DNA of 11,944 nucleotides from NCBI GenBank assembly GCA_964409235.1, contig CAYPCN010000029.1:1-11944 (forward strand). Direction: 5' to 3'. Shown here piece by piece: positions 1 to 6,314 of this stretch. The stretch's first letter is position 1, and each line of letters opens with the position of its first letter. Origin of the DNA: CAINFV01 sp964409235. Lineage in GTDB: Bacteria > Chlamydiota > Chlamydiia > Chlamydiales > FEN-1388. The position numbers were made by a program, and so were the translations under genes. The notes below the pieces were generated by a model. It was not told the origin of the DNA and ran no database searches. It saw only the letters and a list, made by a program, of their open reading frames with translations.

Positions 1-109
1 CGTGCACCGTACACTGCACGTAGGTGGCAGCCTGTTAGCTGACCATAAAGCTTCTAACTTTAGGCAGGAGTTGTTTACGGCAAGACGGCAAGAGGTCCCG
101 CCTCTCTAG
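1..109 (+). CDS. 3' end of an unrecognised plus-strand gene (partial)
   Basis: One plus-strand frame (codons starting at base 2) is open from the window edge to a TAG at 107-109, giving about 35 C-terminal residues that end in QEVPPL. The other two plus frames have early stops. The fragment contains the stretch HVGGSLLADHKASNF and is basic near its end. I do not recognise the family. A terminator-like hairpin with a T-run begins five bases after the stop, which supports a real gene end. The gene converges on rimO, leaving about 50 bp between the two stops. The evidence is limited to an open frame plus a terminator; 35 open codons can arise by chance. Confidence 0.45.
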   Translation, partial: VHRTLHVGGSLLADHKASNFRQELFTARRQEVPPL

Positions 110-113
110 TGGC

Positions 114-138
114 GAGAGGAAGTGCCGCTCCTTTTTTT
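114..138 (+). terminator. Probable intrinsic terminator
   Basis: The imperfect stem GAGaGG / CCgCTC (114-119 with 125-130, loop AAGTG) is followed by C and seven T residues (132-138). It sits just after the TAG of the partial gene and just outside the end of rimO. An alternative fold pairs CCTCTC (101-106) with GAGAGG (114-119). The T-run on the plus strand means it would stop plus-strand transcription; there is no matching T-run for rimO. Confidence 0.5.
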
Positions 139-158
139 AGCGATTGTACATCTTGGGT

Positions 159-1550
159 TCAAGCCCACTCTTTGGTGTTGAGAGGCTTGAGAACTTTTCC
201 TATCAAATCATAGTCGGAAATATCCGTGATTTCCACAAGATACGTGCTTCCAAAAGCTCGAACGCGGCGGCAATCGTTCAGGAGAACGAGGGGGTCGATT
301 TCGGGACATTGGCCTGGGCGTCTTCCAATCATGAGGAGGGAGCTCTCTGGATGGTAGCCATCGATGAGGACAGGAATCTTTGTGCCAATCAATTGCTGAT
401 GGCGGGCAGTGACAATAGAGCATTGGAGAGCGCCAAGCTGCTGGCAGCGCGCCTGTTTTATCTCGTCTGAGCAATGTCCTGGCAAAGAGGCAGAGTGGCT
501 CTGCGGCTCTTTGGAATAGGCAAAAATTCCGACGTGATCAAGGGAATACTCTTCGACAAACCTACAAAGCTCGGCAAACTGCTGATCTGTCTCTCCAGGA
601 AACCCAACGATGAGGCTGGTTCGAATGGTGATGTTGGGAATCTGCTCGCGCAGCGTGTCCACCAATCGGCAAATCTGCGCCTTAGACGTTGCACGCCTCA
701 TGGCACGTAGTATCTCATCATTGCAATGCTGAATTGGCATGTCGAGATACGGGAGAATTCTCGGGTCGGATTTCATAAGGCCGATGAGCTCATCGGTAAT
801 CTCATCGGGGTAGAGATAGAGAAGTCGGAGACGAAAGTCATCGGGCATAGCAAGAAGCCGCTGAAGGAGCTGTACTAACCCCGACGAGCCATGAAAGCCG
901 AGGTCTTTTCCGTAATCGCCAAGATCCTGGGCTATGAGGATGATCTCAAAGACGCCCTTGCGGACCAACTCCGAACACTCGAAGACCACCTGCTCTACCG
1001 ATTTGCTCTTGAGAGGGCCCTTGATGTGGGGAATGATGCAGTACGAACATCCTTTGCGGCATCCTTCTGCGATTTTGAGATATGCATAATGTGGCGGCGT
1101 GGAAATCGTGCGAGGAACCTCTCCCTGTTCTAGGTAGCTCTTTGCAGAGGAGATAACAACCCCCGATTGGTCTGCCTCAACGGCCTTGAGGATGCCTTCG
1201 ATGTCCCCGGATCCAAGGATGTAATGAATCTCAGAACGCACGTCGTCAAGATGAGAGCCTTTCAGCTGGGCCATGCAGCCTGTGACAATGAGCTTTGCCC
1301 CTTCTTTTTTGGCGGCAGCAGAGGAGCGAATAGTGGCGATTGATTCTTGGCGTGCTGCCTCGAGAAAGCCACACGTGTTGATAATAATAACATCCGCCTC
1401 TTCGATGGAGGCTGTGGGGGCGTATCCATGCGCGCTAAGGAGCCCGATCATCACCTCAGAGTCGACGAGATTGCGAGGGCAGCCTAGGCTGATACAATGG
1501 ACGAGCTTTGGTGGTATCGCTTTTCGAGATTTTTTTTGTTGGCGTGTCAT
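159..1550 (-). CDS. rimO: Ribosomal protein S12 methylthiotransferase RimO
   Basis: A radical-SAM methylthiotransferase of 463 residues. By family knowledge it adds a methylthio group to the conserved aspartate of ribosomal protein S12, in the cytoplasm. Visible features: an N-terminal UPF0004 domain with SLGCPRNLVDSE (C24), NTCGF (C60) and GCMAQ (C92), the three cysteines that bind one Fe-S cluster; a radical-SAM core with C164, C168 and C171 in EGCRKGCSYC for the second cluster; and a C-terminal region consistent with a TRAM domain. SLGCPRNLVDSE and the TRAM-like tail favour RimO over MiaB or MtaB. The frame stays open 45 codons further upstream, but ATG at 1550 is chosen because AGGA lies six bases before it on the minus strand and the family begins close to this point. 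It is monocistronic here and divergent from the gene at 1936. No convincing promoter was found upstream. Confidence 0.93.
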   Translation of the reverse strand: MTRQQKKSRKAIPPKLVHCISLGCPRNLVDSEVMIGLLSAHGYAPTASIEEADVIIINTCGFLEAARQESIATIRSSAAAKKEGAKLIVTGCMAQLKGSHLDDVRSEIHYILGSGDIEGILKAVEADQSGVVISSAKSYLEQGEVPRTISTPPHYAYLKIAEGCRKGCSYCIIPHIKGPLKSKSVEQVVFECSELVRKGVFEIILIAQDLGDYGKDLGFHGSSGLVQLLQRLLAMPDDFRLRLLYLYPDEITDELIGLMKSDPRILPYLDMPIQHCNDEILRAMRRATSKAQICRLVDTLREQIPNITIRTSLIVGFPGETDQQFAELCRFVEEYSLDHVGIFAYSKEPQSHSASLPGHCSDEIKQARCQQLGALQCSIVTARHQQLIGTKIPVLIDGYHPESSLLMIGRRPGQCPEIDPLVLLNDCRRVRAFGSTYLVEITDISDYDLIGKVLKPLNTKEWA

Positions 1551-1678
1551 GAGAATCCTATGATCAGGAAAGCGCGATATAGTGTAATAGAATCTTCGAT
1601 TACATGCCAGAAGAGACCCCGCGGCTCCGCAGTTCGAAAGGGGGATCGTGAACATGTAACAAGGCTCCGACAGAAGTA

Positions 1679-1846
1679 GAACCATGTGCGATATGGATTT
1701 TTAGAGGAGAAGTGAGAGCTTTTTGGATCGACCTACCCAAAAACCGACGGAGCCCATATACCCTGACATATAGGTGCGGAGGTTTTGGGTAGATTCGGTC
1801 AAAAAGATCCTACTCTATCCTCCAAAAGGCATATCGCAAGTGGCTC
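1679..1846. mobile_element. MITE-like palindromic element, copy A
   Basis: A non-coding element of about 168 bp in the rimO/1936 divergent spacer. Its ends are inverted repeats: GAACCATGTGCGATATG at the left and, read inward from the right, GAGCCACTTGCGATATG. The flanks are AAGTA at 1674-1678 and AAGTA at 1847-1851, an apparent exact 5-bp target duplication. Inside, CTACCCAAAA (from 1732) pairs with TTTTGGGTAG (ending 1792) around an inner CCATAT...ATATAGG hairpin, so the whole element can fold as one long imperfect stem. It matches copy B (4869-5011) in reverse orientation. No transposase is present, so movement would need one supplied in trans. Confidence 0.72.
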
Positions 1847-1861
1847 AAGTAATGTTTTTGT

Positions 1862-1889
1862 TTGAAATAATCGAGGCTCATAGTACCAT
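1862..1889 (+). promoter_or_regulatory. Candidate promoter for the gene at 1936
   Basis: TTGAAA at 1862-1867 and TACCAT at 1884-1889 are separated by 16 bases. They match the sigma-70 type -35 and -10 boxes at 4 or 5 of 6 and 4 of 6 positions. It starts 15 bp beyond the right end of MITE-like copy A, so an insertion may have altered upstream sequence. Assigned by pattern only. Confidence 0.35.
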
Positions 1890-1935
1890 AGTTCAATATT
1901 CACGCTTGTACTTATGAGAGAAAAAGGGGGATACT

Positions 1936-2667
1936 ATGCATCCACCACCAAATGCTCTGCAACAGCGCGAAGAGATGTTGAAAAGAGAAGAATCTCGACG
2001 CGAAGAACAGGAACGCCGTAGCCTGGAAGTTCAGCTTCGGACGTTTGATGCTCACGACTTCTATGATTCCTTAGAAAATTGGGCAAGCCAGCCGGTTCCT
2101 TCCCCTGTTCGACAGACGATTCGTTTGACGCCTTTACGGCAAAAAACCATTGTGCAACAGCCTCTTCCGCTTTCTAGAAAAGAGCTTGCAGATCTTCGAA
2201 AGCTTTCCTCAGACTGCACACGCCTTCTATACCTCTTACGAGCTATTGATCAACGAGGGATAGAATGCCCCTATGTCCATCAGGTGCACCGTCGGAGCCT
2301 TGAGAGGGCCATAGAAAAATGTGATCGGTTACAAGTCGCAGAACAAGAGTATGGCAATCGCACGGGAATCAAAGCTTTTTTTGCGCAGCTCTTTCAAAAG
2401 GCCCATCTCGTGGCGATACGAAGAGATCTTGATTTTTTCAAAAGTCGATTAGAATCTATGCTGACGATGTGTCGGCATGAAGAGTTTGCTCAAGAGCTGA
2501 TGCACGTCCGCCGACCTGTGACCTATCGCGCGGGCTCGGTATTGACGCCAACCGACCCTCAAGGTCGAGGCCATCAAGCAAACACTTCTAAGGCGCCAGC
2601 AAGAGCCCAGCCTCGGGCATCCATGCTTTCTCTTCTTCGAAAAGAACAAGGCATGCTTGCAGGATAA
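1936..2667 (+). CDS. Unknown protein with charged N-terminal helix, first gene before ptsH
   Basis: A 243-residue protein of unrecognised family. The start is well supported by GGGGGA at 1926-1931, five bases before ATG. Residues about 8-38 are rich in Glu, Arg and Gln and look like a coiled coil (QQREEMLKREESRREEQERR). Residues 55-80 are proline-containing. Residues about 80-195 look helical and include a hydrophobic-aromatic patch (GIKAFFAQLFQKAHLVAIRR). The last 40 residues are low complexity, rich in Pro, Ala, Gln and Arg, and probably disordered. There is no signal peptide, membrane segment or catalytic motif. It lies 45 bp before ptsH in the same direction. I recall a hypothetical protein at the equivalent place before ptsH in Chlamydia, so this may be its homologue, but I could not align them. 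A role linked to the PTS relay is only a guess from position. Confidence 0.75.
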   Translation: MHPPPNALQQREEMLKREESRREEQERRSLEVQLRTFDAHDFYDSLENWASQPVPSPVRQTIRLTPLRQKTIVQQPLPLSRKELADLRKLSSDCTRLLYLLRAIDQRGIECPYVHQVHRRSLERAIEKCDRLQVAEQEYGNRTGIKAFFAQLFQKAHLVAIRRDLDFFKSRLESMLTMCRHEEFAQELMHVRRPVTYRAGSVLTPTDPQGRGHQANTSKAPARAQPRASMLSLLRKEQGMLAG

Positions 2668-2687
2668 TCTTTATTTTATGTTAGAAT
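2657..2687 (+). promoter_or_regulatory. Weak candidate promoter for ptsHI
   Basis: TTGCAG at 2657-2662, at the very end of the upstream gene, and TAGAAT at 2682-2687 are 19 bases apart. The -10 box is good, but the spacing is long and the -35 only moderate. ptsHI may instead be read through from the gene at 1936. Confidence 0.25.
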
Positions 2688-2712
2688 CACCGCCATCAAC
2701 GTAGAGGTCATA

Positions 2713-3042
2713 ATGTCTGTGACGACTTTTCGTGAGCGTGAACGAAACGAGATTGCCGAGTCATCAGCCGGAGCAACGACGCGGCGGCTGCGCATTCAGA
2801 ACCGACAAGGGCTTCACGCTCGCCCTGCTGCCTCAATCATTCGATTGCTGAGAGACACTCGCTCTTCTGTCAAATTTACGTATCGCCGGCAGACGGTGGA
2901 TGCACAAAGTATCTTAGGTCTTTTGATGCTGGCCGCTCCGCAAAATGCATGGATTACCGTGTCAGTGGATGGGCCTGATGCTAATGATATCATCACGAAA
3001 TTAGAAGAAGCCTTCCGCCAAAAGTTTGGAGAACAAATTTGA
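2713..3042 (+). CDS. ptsH: HPr, phosphocarrier protein of the PTS
   Basis: A cytoplasmic phosphocarrier that accepts phosphate from enzyme I on a histidine. At 109 residues it is longer than the usual 85-90, because about 20 extra residues precede the fold (MSVTTFRERERNEIAESSAG). The active-site motif GLHARPAA gives H35, equivalent to H15 of classical HPr. AQSILGLLMLAA carries S66, equivalent to the regulatory S46. Both are offset by 20, so the core is intact. The start is supported by AGAGG at 2704-2708. The stop overlaps the start of ptsI (TTGA at 3039-3042), indicating translational coupling. No sugar-specific EII genes are in the window. In Chlamydia the HPr/enzyme I pair is thought to serve a regulatory PTS; applying that here is inference. 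Confidence 0.92.
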   Translation: MSVTTFRERERNEIAESSAGATTRRLRIQNRQGLHARPAASIIRLLRDTRSSVKFTYRRQTVDAQSILGLLMLAAPQNAWITVSVDGPDANDIITKLEEAFRQKFGEQI

Positions 3043-4811
3043 TCGAAGCCGCGCATGCCAAAGAGACGTGGATTCAAGGGCGTGCAGTTGTCCCAGGTGT
3101 GGCTATTGGATCATTGTTTCTTCTTCCAGAACGGTCGTTGGTATTTCGAGAATACGATAGTGATTCTCGAGTCTGTGCCGAACATGAGATACGACGCTTT
3201 TCTCTCGCCGTTGCCGAAAGCCAAGCTGAACTGCGCTCTCTTTTCGAAAAATTGAAGAATGATGGATTTTGTCAAGAAGCAGATATCGTTGACATGCATC
3301 TGCAGATGACGGTGGATCCTGCGCTACGCGAAGAGGTCGAACAGGCCATCATCCAAAACGAACAGCGTGCTGAGCGCGTTGTGGAAGAGGTGATGAAGAA
3401 GCTTCGCCTTCGATTTGAAAAGATCCCTGACGCAGGCATCCGCCAGCGTTTTGAAGATGTAGAAGGCGTTTGCCTTCGTATTCTGTCCTTTCTCGACTCT
3501 CCTCCCATTGAAAATCTTCGCATTCCGTCCAATGCTGTGCTCTTTGCGAAGAGTGTGACAGCACCAATCGTCGCGCAGATGAGCACGAACGGGATTGGGG
3601 CCATTGTCACAACCCACGGCGGGGCGATGTCGCATACAGCTATTGTGGCAAAAGCTCGAGGGATCCCCTATGTCACGGACATCCAGGGGGAGAGCTTCAA
3701 AGATGCGTTTTCTGGAACTTCAGTGGTGATCGACGGGCTGGCGGGGCTTGTTGTGGTACATCCAACAGAGGATACGCTTCATCGCTATTTGGCACTGAAA
3801 GAGGCTCATGAAACCTATTTTTGTACGAGTGTAGAGAGGCCGTCTGGCTCCTTTACGAAGGATGGGTGCAGAATCTCTGTGATGGCCAATGTGGCTGGCA
3901 TTAACGATGTGCGGCAGCTGTCCTCCTTTGGATTGGATGGGGTGGGCCTCTATCGCACCGAATACCAAGTTCTCGAGCGTCGTCGATTTCCAACGGAGCA
4001 AGAGCAAACCGATGTCTATTGCGCATTGGTACGAGCTGCTGAGCATAAACCAGTTGTGATCCGCGTCTTTGATTTTGGTTCGGACAAAGGATGGGAAGAG
4101 GTTGGAGCAGCGTTTCCCTCCCTCAAGCAGGGGAGGCGAACGATCGATTTCCTTTTGGACAGCCCGCAGATTTTTCTCTCTCACCTACGAGCTATTCTCC
4201 GCTCTTCGGTGCATGGTTCGGTGTCTGTGCTCTTCCCGATGATTTCGTCGATCGATGAGGTGTCTCGATGCCTGCAGATGCTGCGTCAAGCTGAGGAGAT
4301 GGTGAAGGGAGAGGGGCAGATACAGCCAGTGCGCATTGGTGCTATGGTAGAATTGCCAGCTCTTGCCTTTCACACAAGTTCCTTGCGGGGAATGGTGGAC
4401 TTCTTGTCGATTGGCACCAACGATTTAATTCAGTATGCTCTGGCCGTGGATCGCAGCAATAGCGCCTCTTTCGATCCTAAGCTCTCGTATCACCCCGGGC
4501 TCCTTAGACTCCTGCGGTTTATTGTGCAAGAAAGCTGTGACGCGAAGCTCCCTGTGTGTCTGTGTGGCGAGATGGCGTCCGATCCGCTCCTCATTCCCTT
4601 TCTGATAGGCCTTGGTATTAAGGAGTTGTCCGTAGCTCCTCGACTCTCATCCATGGTTAAACACGTCTTGCAGTCATTTTCAATGGACGATGCTCAGCGT
4701 ATCGCGCAAACAGTGCTCTCGTTTTCCTCGGCGCAAGATTCCTATTCCTATTTGCGGAGTCAATACTGCGCCATTCACTGTACAGCGAGTGCCGAGAGTA
4801 CGTGTTCCTAG
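3039..4811 (+). CDS. ptsI: PTS enzyme I (phosphoenolpyruvate-protein phosphotransferase)
   Basis: Autophosphorylates from phosphoenolpyruvate and passes the phosphate to HPr in the cytoplasm. At 590 residues it is full length. The N-terminal HPr-binding domain spans about 10-150. The phosphohistidine swivel has GGAMSHTAIVAKARGIP (H199). The PEP-binding TIM barrel includes GVGLYRTEYQ (301-310), the second signature DFLSIGTNDLIQYALAVDR (454-472) and CGEMASDP with the catalytic C509. The segment around 346-372 (FGSDKGWEE...GRRTIDF) departs from the usual GGDK...GYRAIR form, but the Asp-Lys pair and an Arg remain. The start is TTG overlapping the TGA of ptsH by four bases (TTGA); no ATG fits before WIQGRAVVPGVAIG. 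It follows ptsH in one transcription unit. The final 40 residues are Ser- and Cys-rich and not conserved by eye. Confidence 0.93.
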   Translation: MIEAAHAKETWIQGRAVVPGVAIGSLFLLPERSLVFREYDSDSRVCAEHEIRRFSLAVAESQAELRSLFEKLKNDGFCQEADIVDMHLQMTVDPALREEVEQAIIQNEQRAERVVEEVMKKLRLRFEKIPDAGIRQRFEDVEGVCLRILSFLDSPPIENLRIPSNAVLFAKSVTAPIVAQMSTNGIGAIVTTHGGAMSHTAIVAKARGIPYVTDIQGESFKDAFSGTSVVIDGLAGLVVVHPTEDTLHRYLALKEAHETYFCTSVERPSGSFTKDGCRISVMANVAGINDVRQLSSFGLDGVGLYRTEYQVLERRRFPTEQEQTDVYCALVRAAEHKPVVIRVFDFGSDKGWEEVGAAFPSLKQGRRTIDFLLDSPQIFLSHLRAILRSSVHGSVSVLFPMISSIDEVSRCLQMLRQAEEMVKGEGQIQPVRIGAMVELPALAFHTSSLRGMVDFLSIGTNDLIQYALAVDRSNSASFDPKLSYHPGLLRLLRFIVQESCDAKLPVCLCGEMASDPLLIPFLIGLGIKELSVAPRLSSMVKHVLQSFSMDDAQRIAQTVLSFSSAQDSYSYLRSQYCAIHCTASAESTCS

Positions 4812-4841
4812 CCTTCTCTTCACAACCAGCTGACTATAGTA

Positions 4842-4859
4842 CGCGTTCCTCGGAACGTG
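4842..4859 (+). other. Hairpin after ptsI, possible weak terminator
   Basis: CGCGTTC / GAACGTG (one G-U pair) closes a CTCG tetraloop 30 bases past the ptsI stop. No T-run follows, so it is not a standard intrinsic terminator. It may stop or pause transcription, or protect the 3' end of the ptsI message. Copy B of the MITE-like element begins ten bases later. Confidence 0.35.
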
Positions 4860-4868
4860 CCTCATGTT

Positions 4869-5011
4869 GAGCCATGTGCTGGAGGATACGTGGGGCCTTT
4901 TTGGCCGAATCTATCCAAAATTTCCTCGCCCATATGTCAAGGCATATAGGTGAGGAGGTTTTGGGGTAGCTCGATCCAAAAATCTTCGAAAATCCAGGCC
5001 GCAAATGGCTC
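4869..5011. mobile_element. MITE-like palindromic element, copy B
   Basis: A non-coding element of about 143 bp between ptsI and the HD-hydrolase gene. Its termini are GAGCCATGTGC and GCAAATGGCTC, an inverted repeat with two mismatches. Flanks ATGTT (4864-4868) and ATTTT (5012-5016) agree at four of five bases, consistent with a decayed 5-bp target duplication. Nested pairing runs through CTGGA/TCCAG, TTTTTGG/CCAAAAA, CTAtCCAAAA/TTTTGGggTAG and CCcATATG/CATATaGG around a TCAAGG loop, so the entire element folds on itself. Read against the reverse complement of copy A, the core of about 86 bp (4897-4982) agrees at roughly four of five positions by hand alignment, with the lost sequence mostly in the arms. 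No coding capacity. Confidence 0.72.
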
Positions 5012-5246
5012 ATTTTGACTAGTTGCTGCGAATTCGTGGAGAGAATAAAATGTTTCCATTCACGGTGTACTGGTGTTTTATTGTTGAGGGAACAGTTGGT
5101 TCTCGGAATAGATAGTCTGGGTATCCAATCCTTAAAAGCCCCCGTTGCACAATTGTGTGTAACTAATAGGGCTGGTTCTTGGTAGCGGCGAAAGCTGCTC
5201 TTGGGAGGAGCCTTCTGCGTTAGCTCAGGGAGTATGTACGTTAGCA
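5012..5246. other. Intergenic stretch before the HD-hydrolase gene
   Basis: No plus-strand gene, RNA gene or convincing promoter was found here. The perfect 10-bp palindrome CACAATTGTG lies at 5148-5157, about 90 bp before the HD-gene start, and could be an operator or chance. The minus strand is open through most of the stretch and reads protein-like in places, but the same open frame continues through copy B and into the HD gene, so it is not called. The promoter of the HD-hydrolase/tsaB pair should lie here, yet I could not place it. Confidence 0.4.
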
Positions 5247-6314
5247 ATGTATTGTTCGCGGAGAGAAAAATGGGAGGAAGAGGGAAAAGACCCATTTTAT
5301 CGCGATGTTGAGGCGCTGCTCCATTCCAAAGCGTATGCTCGCTATGCAGACAAAACGCAAGTCGTCTACCTGTTCCCTCACGACCATATTGCATCGCGCG
5401 GCTTGCATGTTCAACTTGTGAGTTCGCTTGCGCGTGGTATAGGGCGAACATTAGGGCTGAATGAGAATCTCATAGAAGCCATCAGTCTAGGCCATGACAT
5501 AGGGCATGCTCCTTTTGGTCATGAAGGGGAAGAGTATTTAGATGCGTTGTCGCGTGCGTATGGGTTAGGAGTGTTTTCCCACTCTCGTCAATCATGCAGG
5601 GTGGCCTCGGAAATAGAGCCAATGAATCTGACGTTTGCCACTCTTGACGGATTCCTCTGCCATGATGGAGGGAAGGAGTTTCGCACGATTGAAATAGCGC
5701 CCGAAAAGGGATGGGAACGACATGAATGCGAGCTTGAGCTGCGCAAGCAAGAGCCAGAGGCCAATCTTCGTCCAGCGACAAAGGAAGGGGCGCTGGTCAA
5801 ACTTGCCGATACGGTAAGCTATTTGGAACGGGATTTGAATGATGCGATTACTCTTGGCATTGTCCACAAAGACGAAGTTCCTGCTTCGTGTGTTCCACCT
5901 ACCCAGCGCTTGTTGACGCGTATCGTTGCGAACGATATCATCAACGTGTATCAACAACGTGGCGAGATTGGCCTGTCGGAAGATGTTTTTCATTCTCTGC
6001 AAGAGTTGCGGGCTTTTAACTTCGAGCGCATCTATAAGCACGAGAGATTGAAAACAGAGTCGCAGAAAATCCAAAATGCCTATGAAATTCTCTTCTATCA
6101 TGTGTTGAATGGGTGGAAAGAGCAGGGCAAGCATAGTGTGCTTTGGAGGCATTTTCTCCACAATAAAGCCCCGTCGTATGTCGCCAAGCATCCGCCAGAG
6201 CAGCTAGTGTTGGATTACATCGCGGGGATGACCGATGGATATTTTTTGCGGTTGTTTGAAGAGGTGATGCTGCCGCGCACCATTCTGGTTCCAAATGTTC
6301 TTCCTTTTTCGTAA
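5247..6314 (+). CDS. HD-domain dNTP triphosphohydrolase-like protein (dGTPase family)
   Basis: A metal-dependent HD phosphohydrolase of 355 residues. Family members cleave dGTP or other dNTPs to the nucleoside and triphosphate. The lead-in FYRDVEALLHSKAYARYADKTQVV resembles the RDRDRILHSRAFRRLxxKTQV segment of dGTPases. Metal ligands visible are H54, H83-D84 (GHDIGHAPFGHEGE) and D188 (KLADTVSYLERDL). It is close to the length of the short dGTPase-like (Dgt-like) subfamily but begins only about 16 residues before the RD motif. ATG 5247 is the only usable start: no ATG, GTG or TTG lies upstream in frame before a stop at 5160. The nearest Shine-Dalgarno-like AGGGAG (5227-5232) is 14 bases off, so initiation may be weak. 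Its stop overlaps tsaB. Substrate specificity cannot be told from sequence. Confidence 0.85.
   Translation: MYCSRREKWEEEGKDPFYRDVEALLHSKAYARYADKTQVVYLFPHDHIASRGLHVQLVSSLARGIGRTLGLNENLIEAISLGHDIGHAPFGHEGEEYLDALSRAYGLGVFSHSRQSCRVASEIEPMNLTFATLDGFLCHDGGKEFRTIEIAPEKGWERHECELELRKQEPEANLRPATKEGALVKLADTVSYLERDLNDAITLGIVHKDEVPASCVPPTQRLLTRIVANDIINVYQQRGEIGLSEDVFHSLQELRAFNFERIYKHERLKTESQKIQNAYEILFYHVLNGWKEQGKHSVLWRHFLHNKAPSYVAKHPPEQLVLDYIAGMTDGYFLRLFEEVMLPRTILVPNVLPFS

Noticed and set aside
79..99. Resemblance of GCAAGACGGCAAGAGGTCCC to the 23S rRNA domain V motif GCAAGACGGAAAGACCCC
   Set aside because: The flanking bases do not continue the 23S rRNA sequence on either side, and the stretch is read as codons of the partial gene ending at 109.
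153..178. GGGTTCAAGCCC resembling a tRNA or tmRNA T arm
   Set aside because: No acceptor, D or anticodon arm can be drawn around it, and it lies in the final codons of rimO.
1551..1685. A 45-codon N-terminal extension of rimO
   Set aside because: The family begins near the ATG at 1550, which has its own ribosome site, and the extension runs into the end of MITE-like copy A.
3720..4184. A 154-residue minus-strand frame inside ptsI
   Set aside because: It is antisense to a clearly conserved enzyme I barrel, with no ribosome site or recognisable domain.
4834..5451. A 205-residue minus-strand frame opposite copy B and the start of the HD gene
   Set aside because: It passes through the palindromic element and overlaps well-supported coding sequence on the other strand; no family or ribosome site was recognised.
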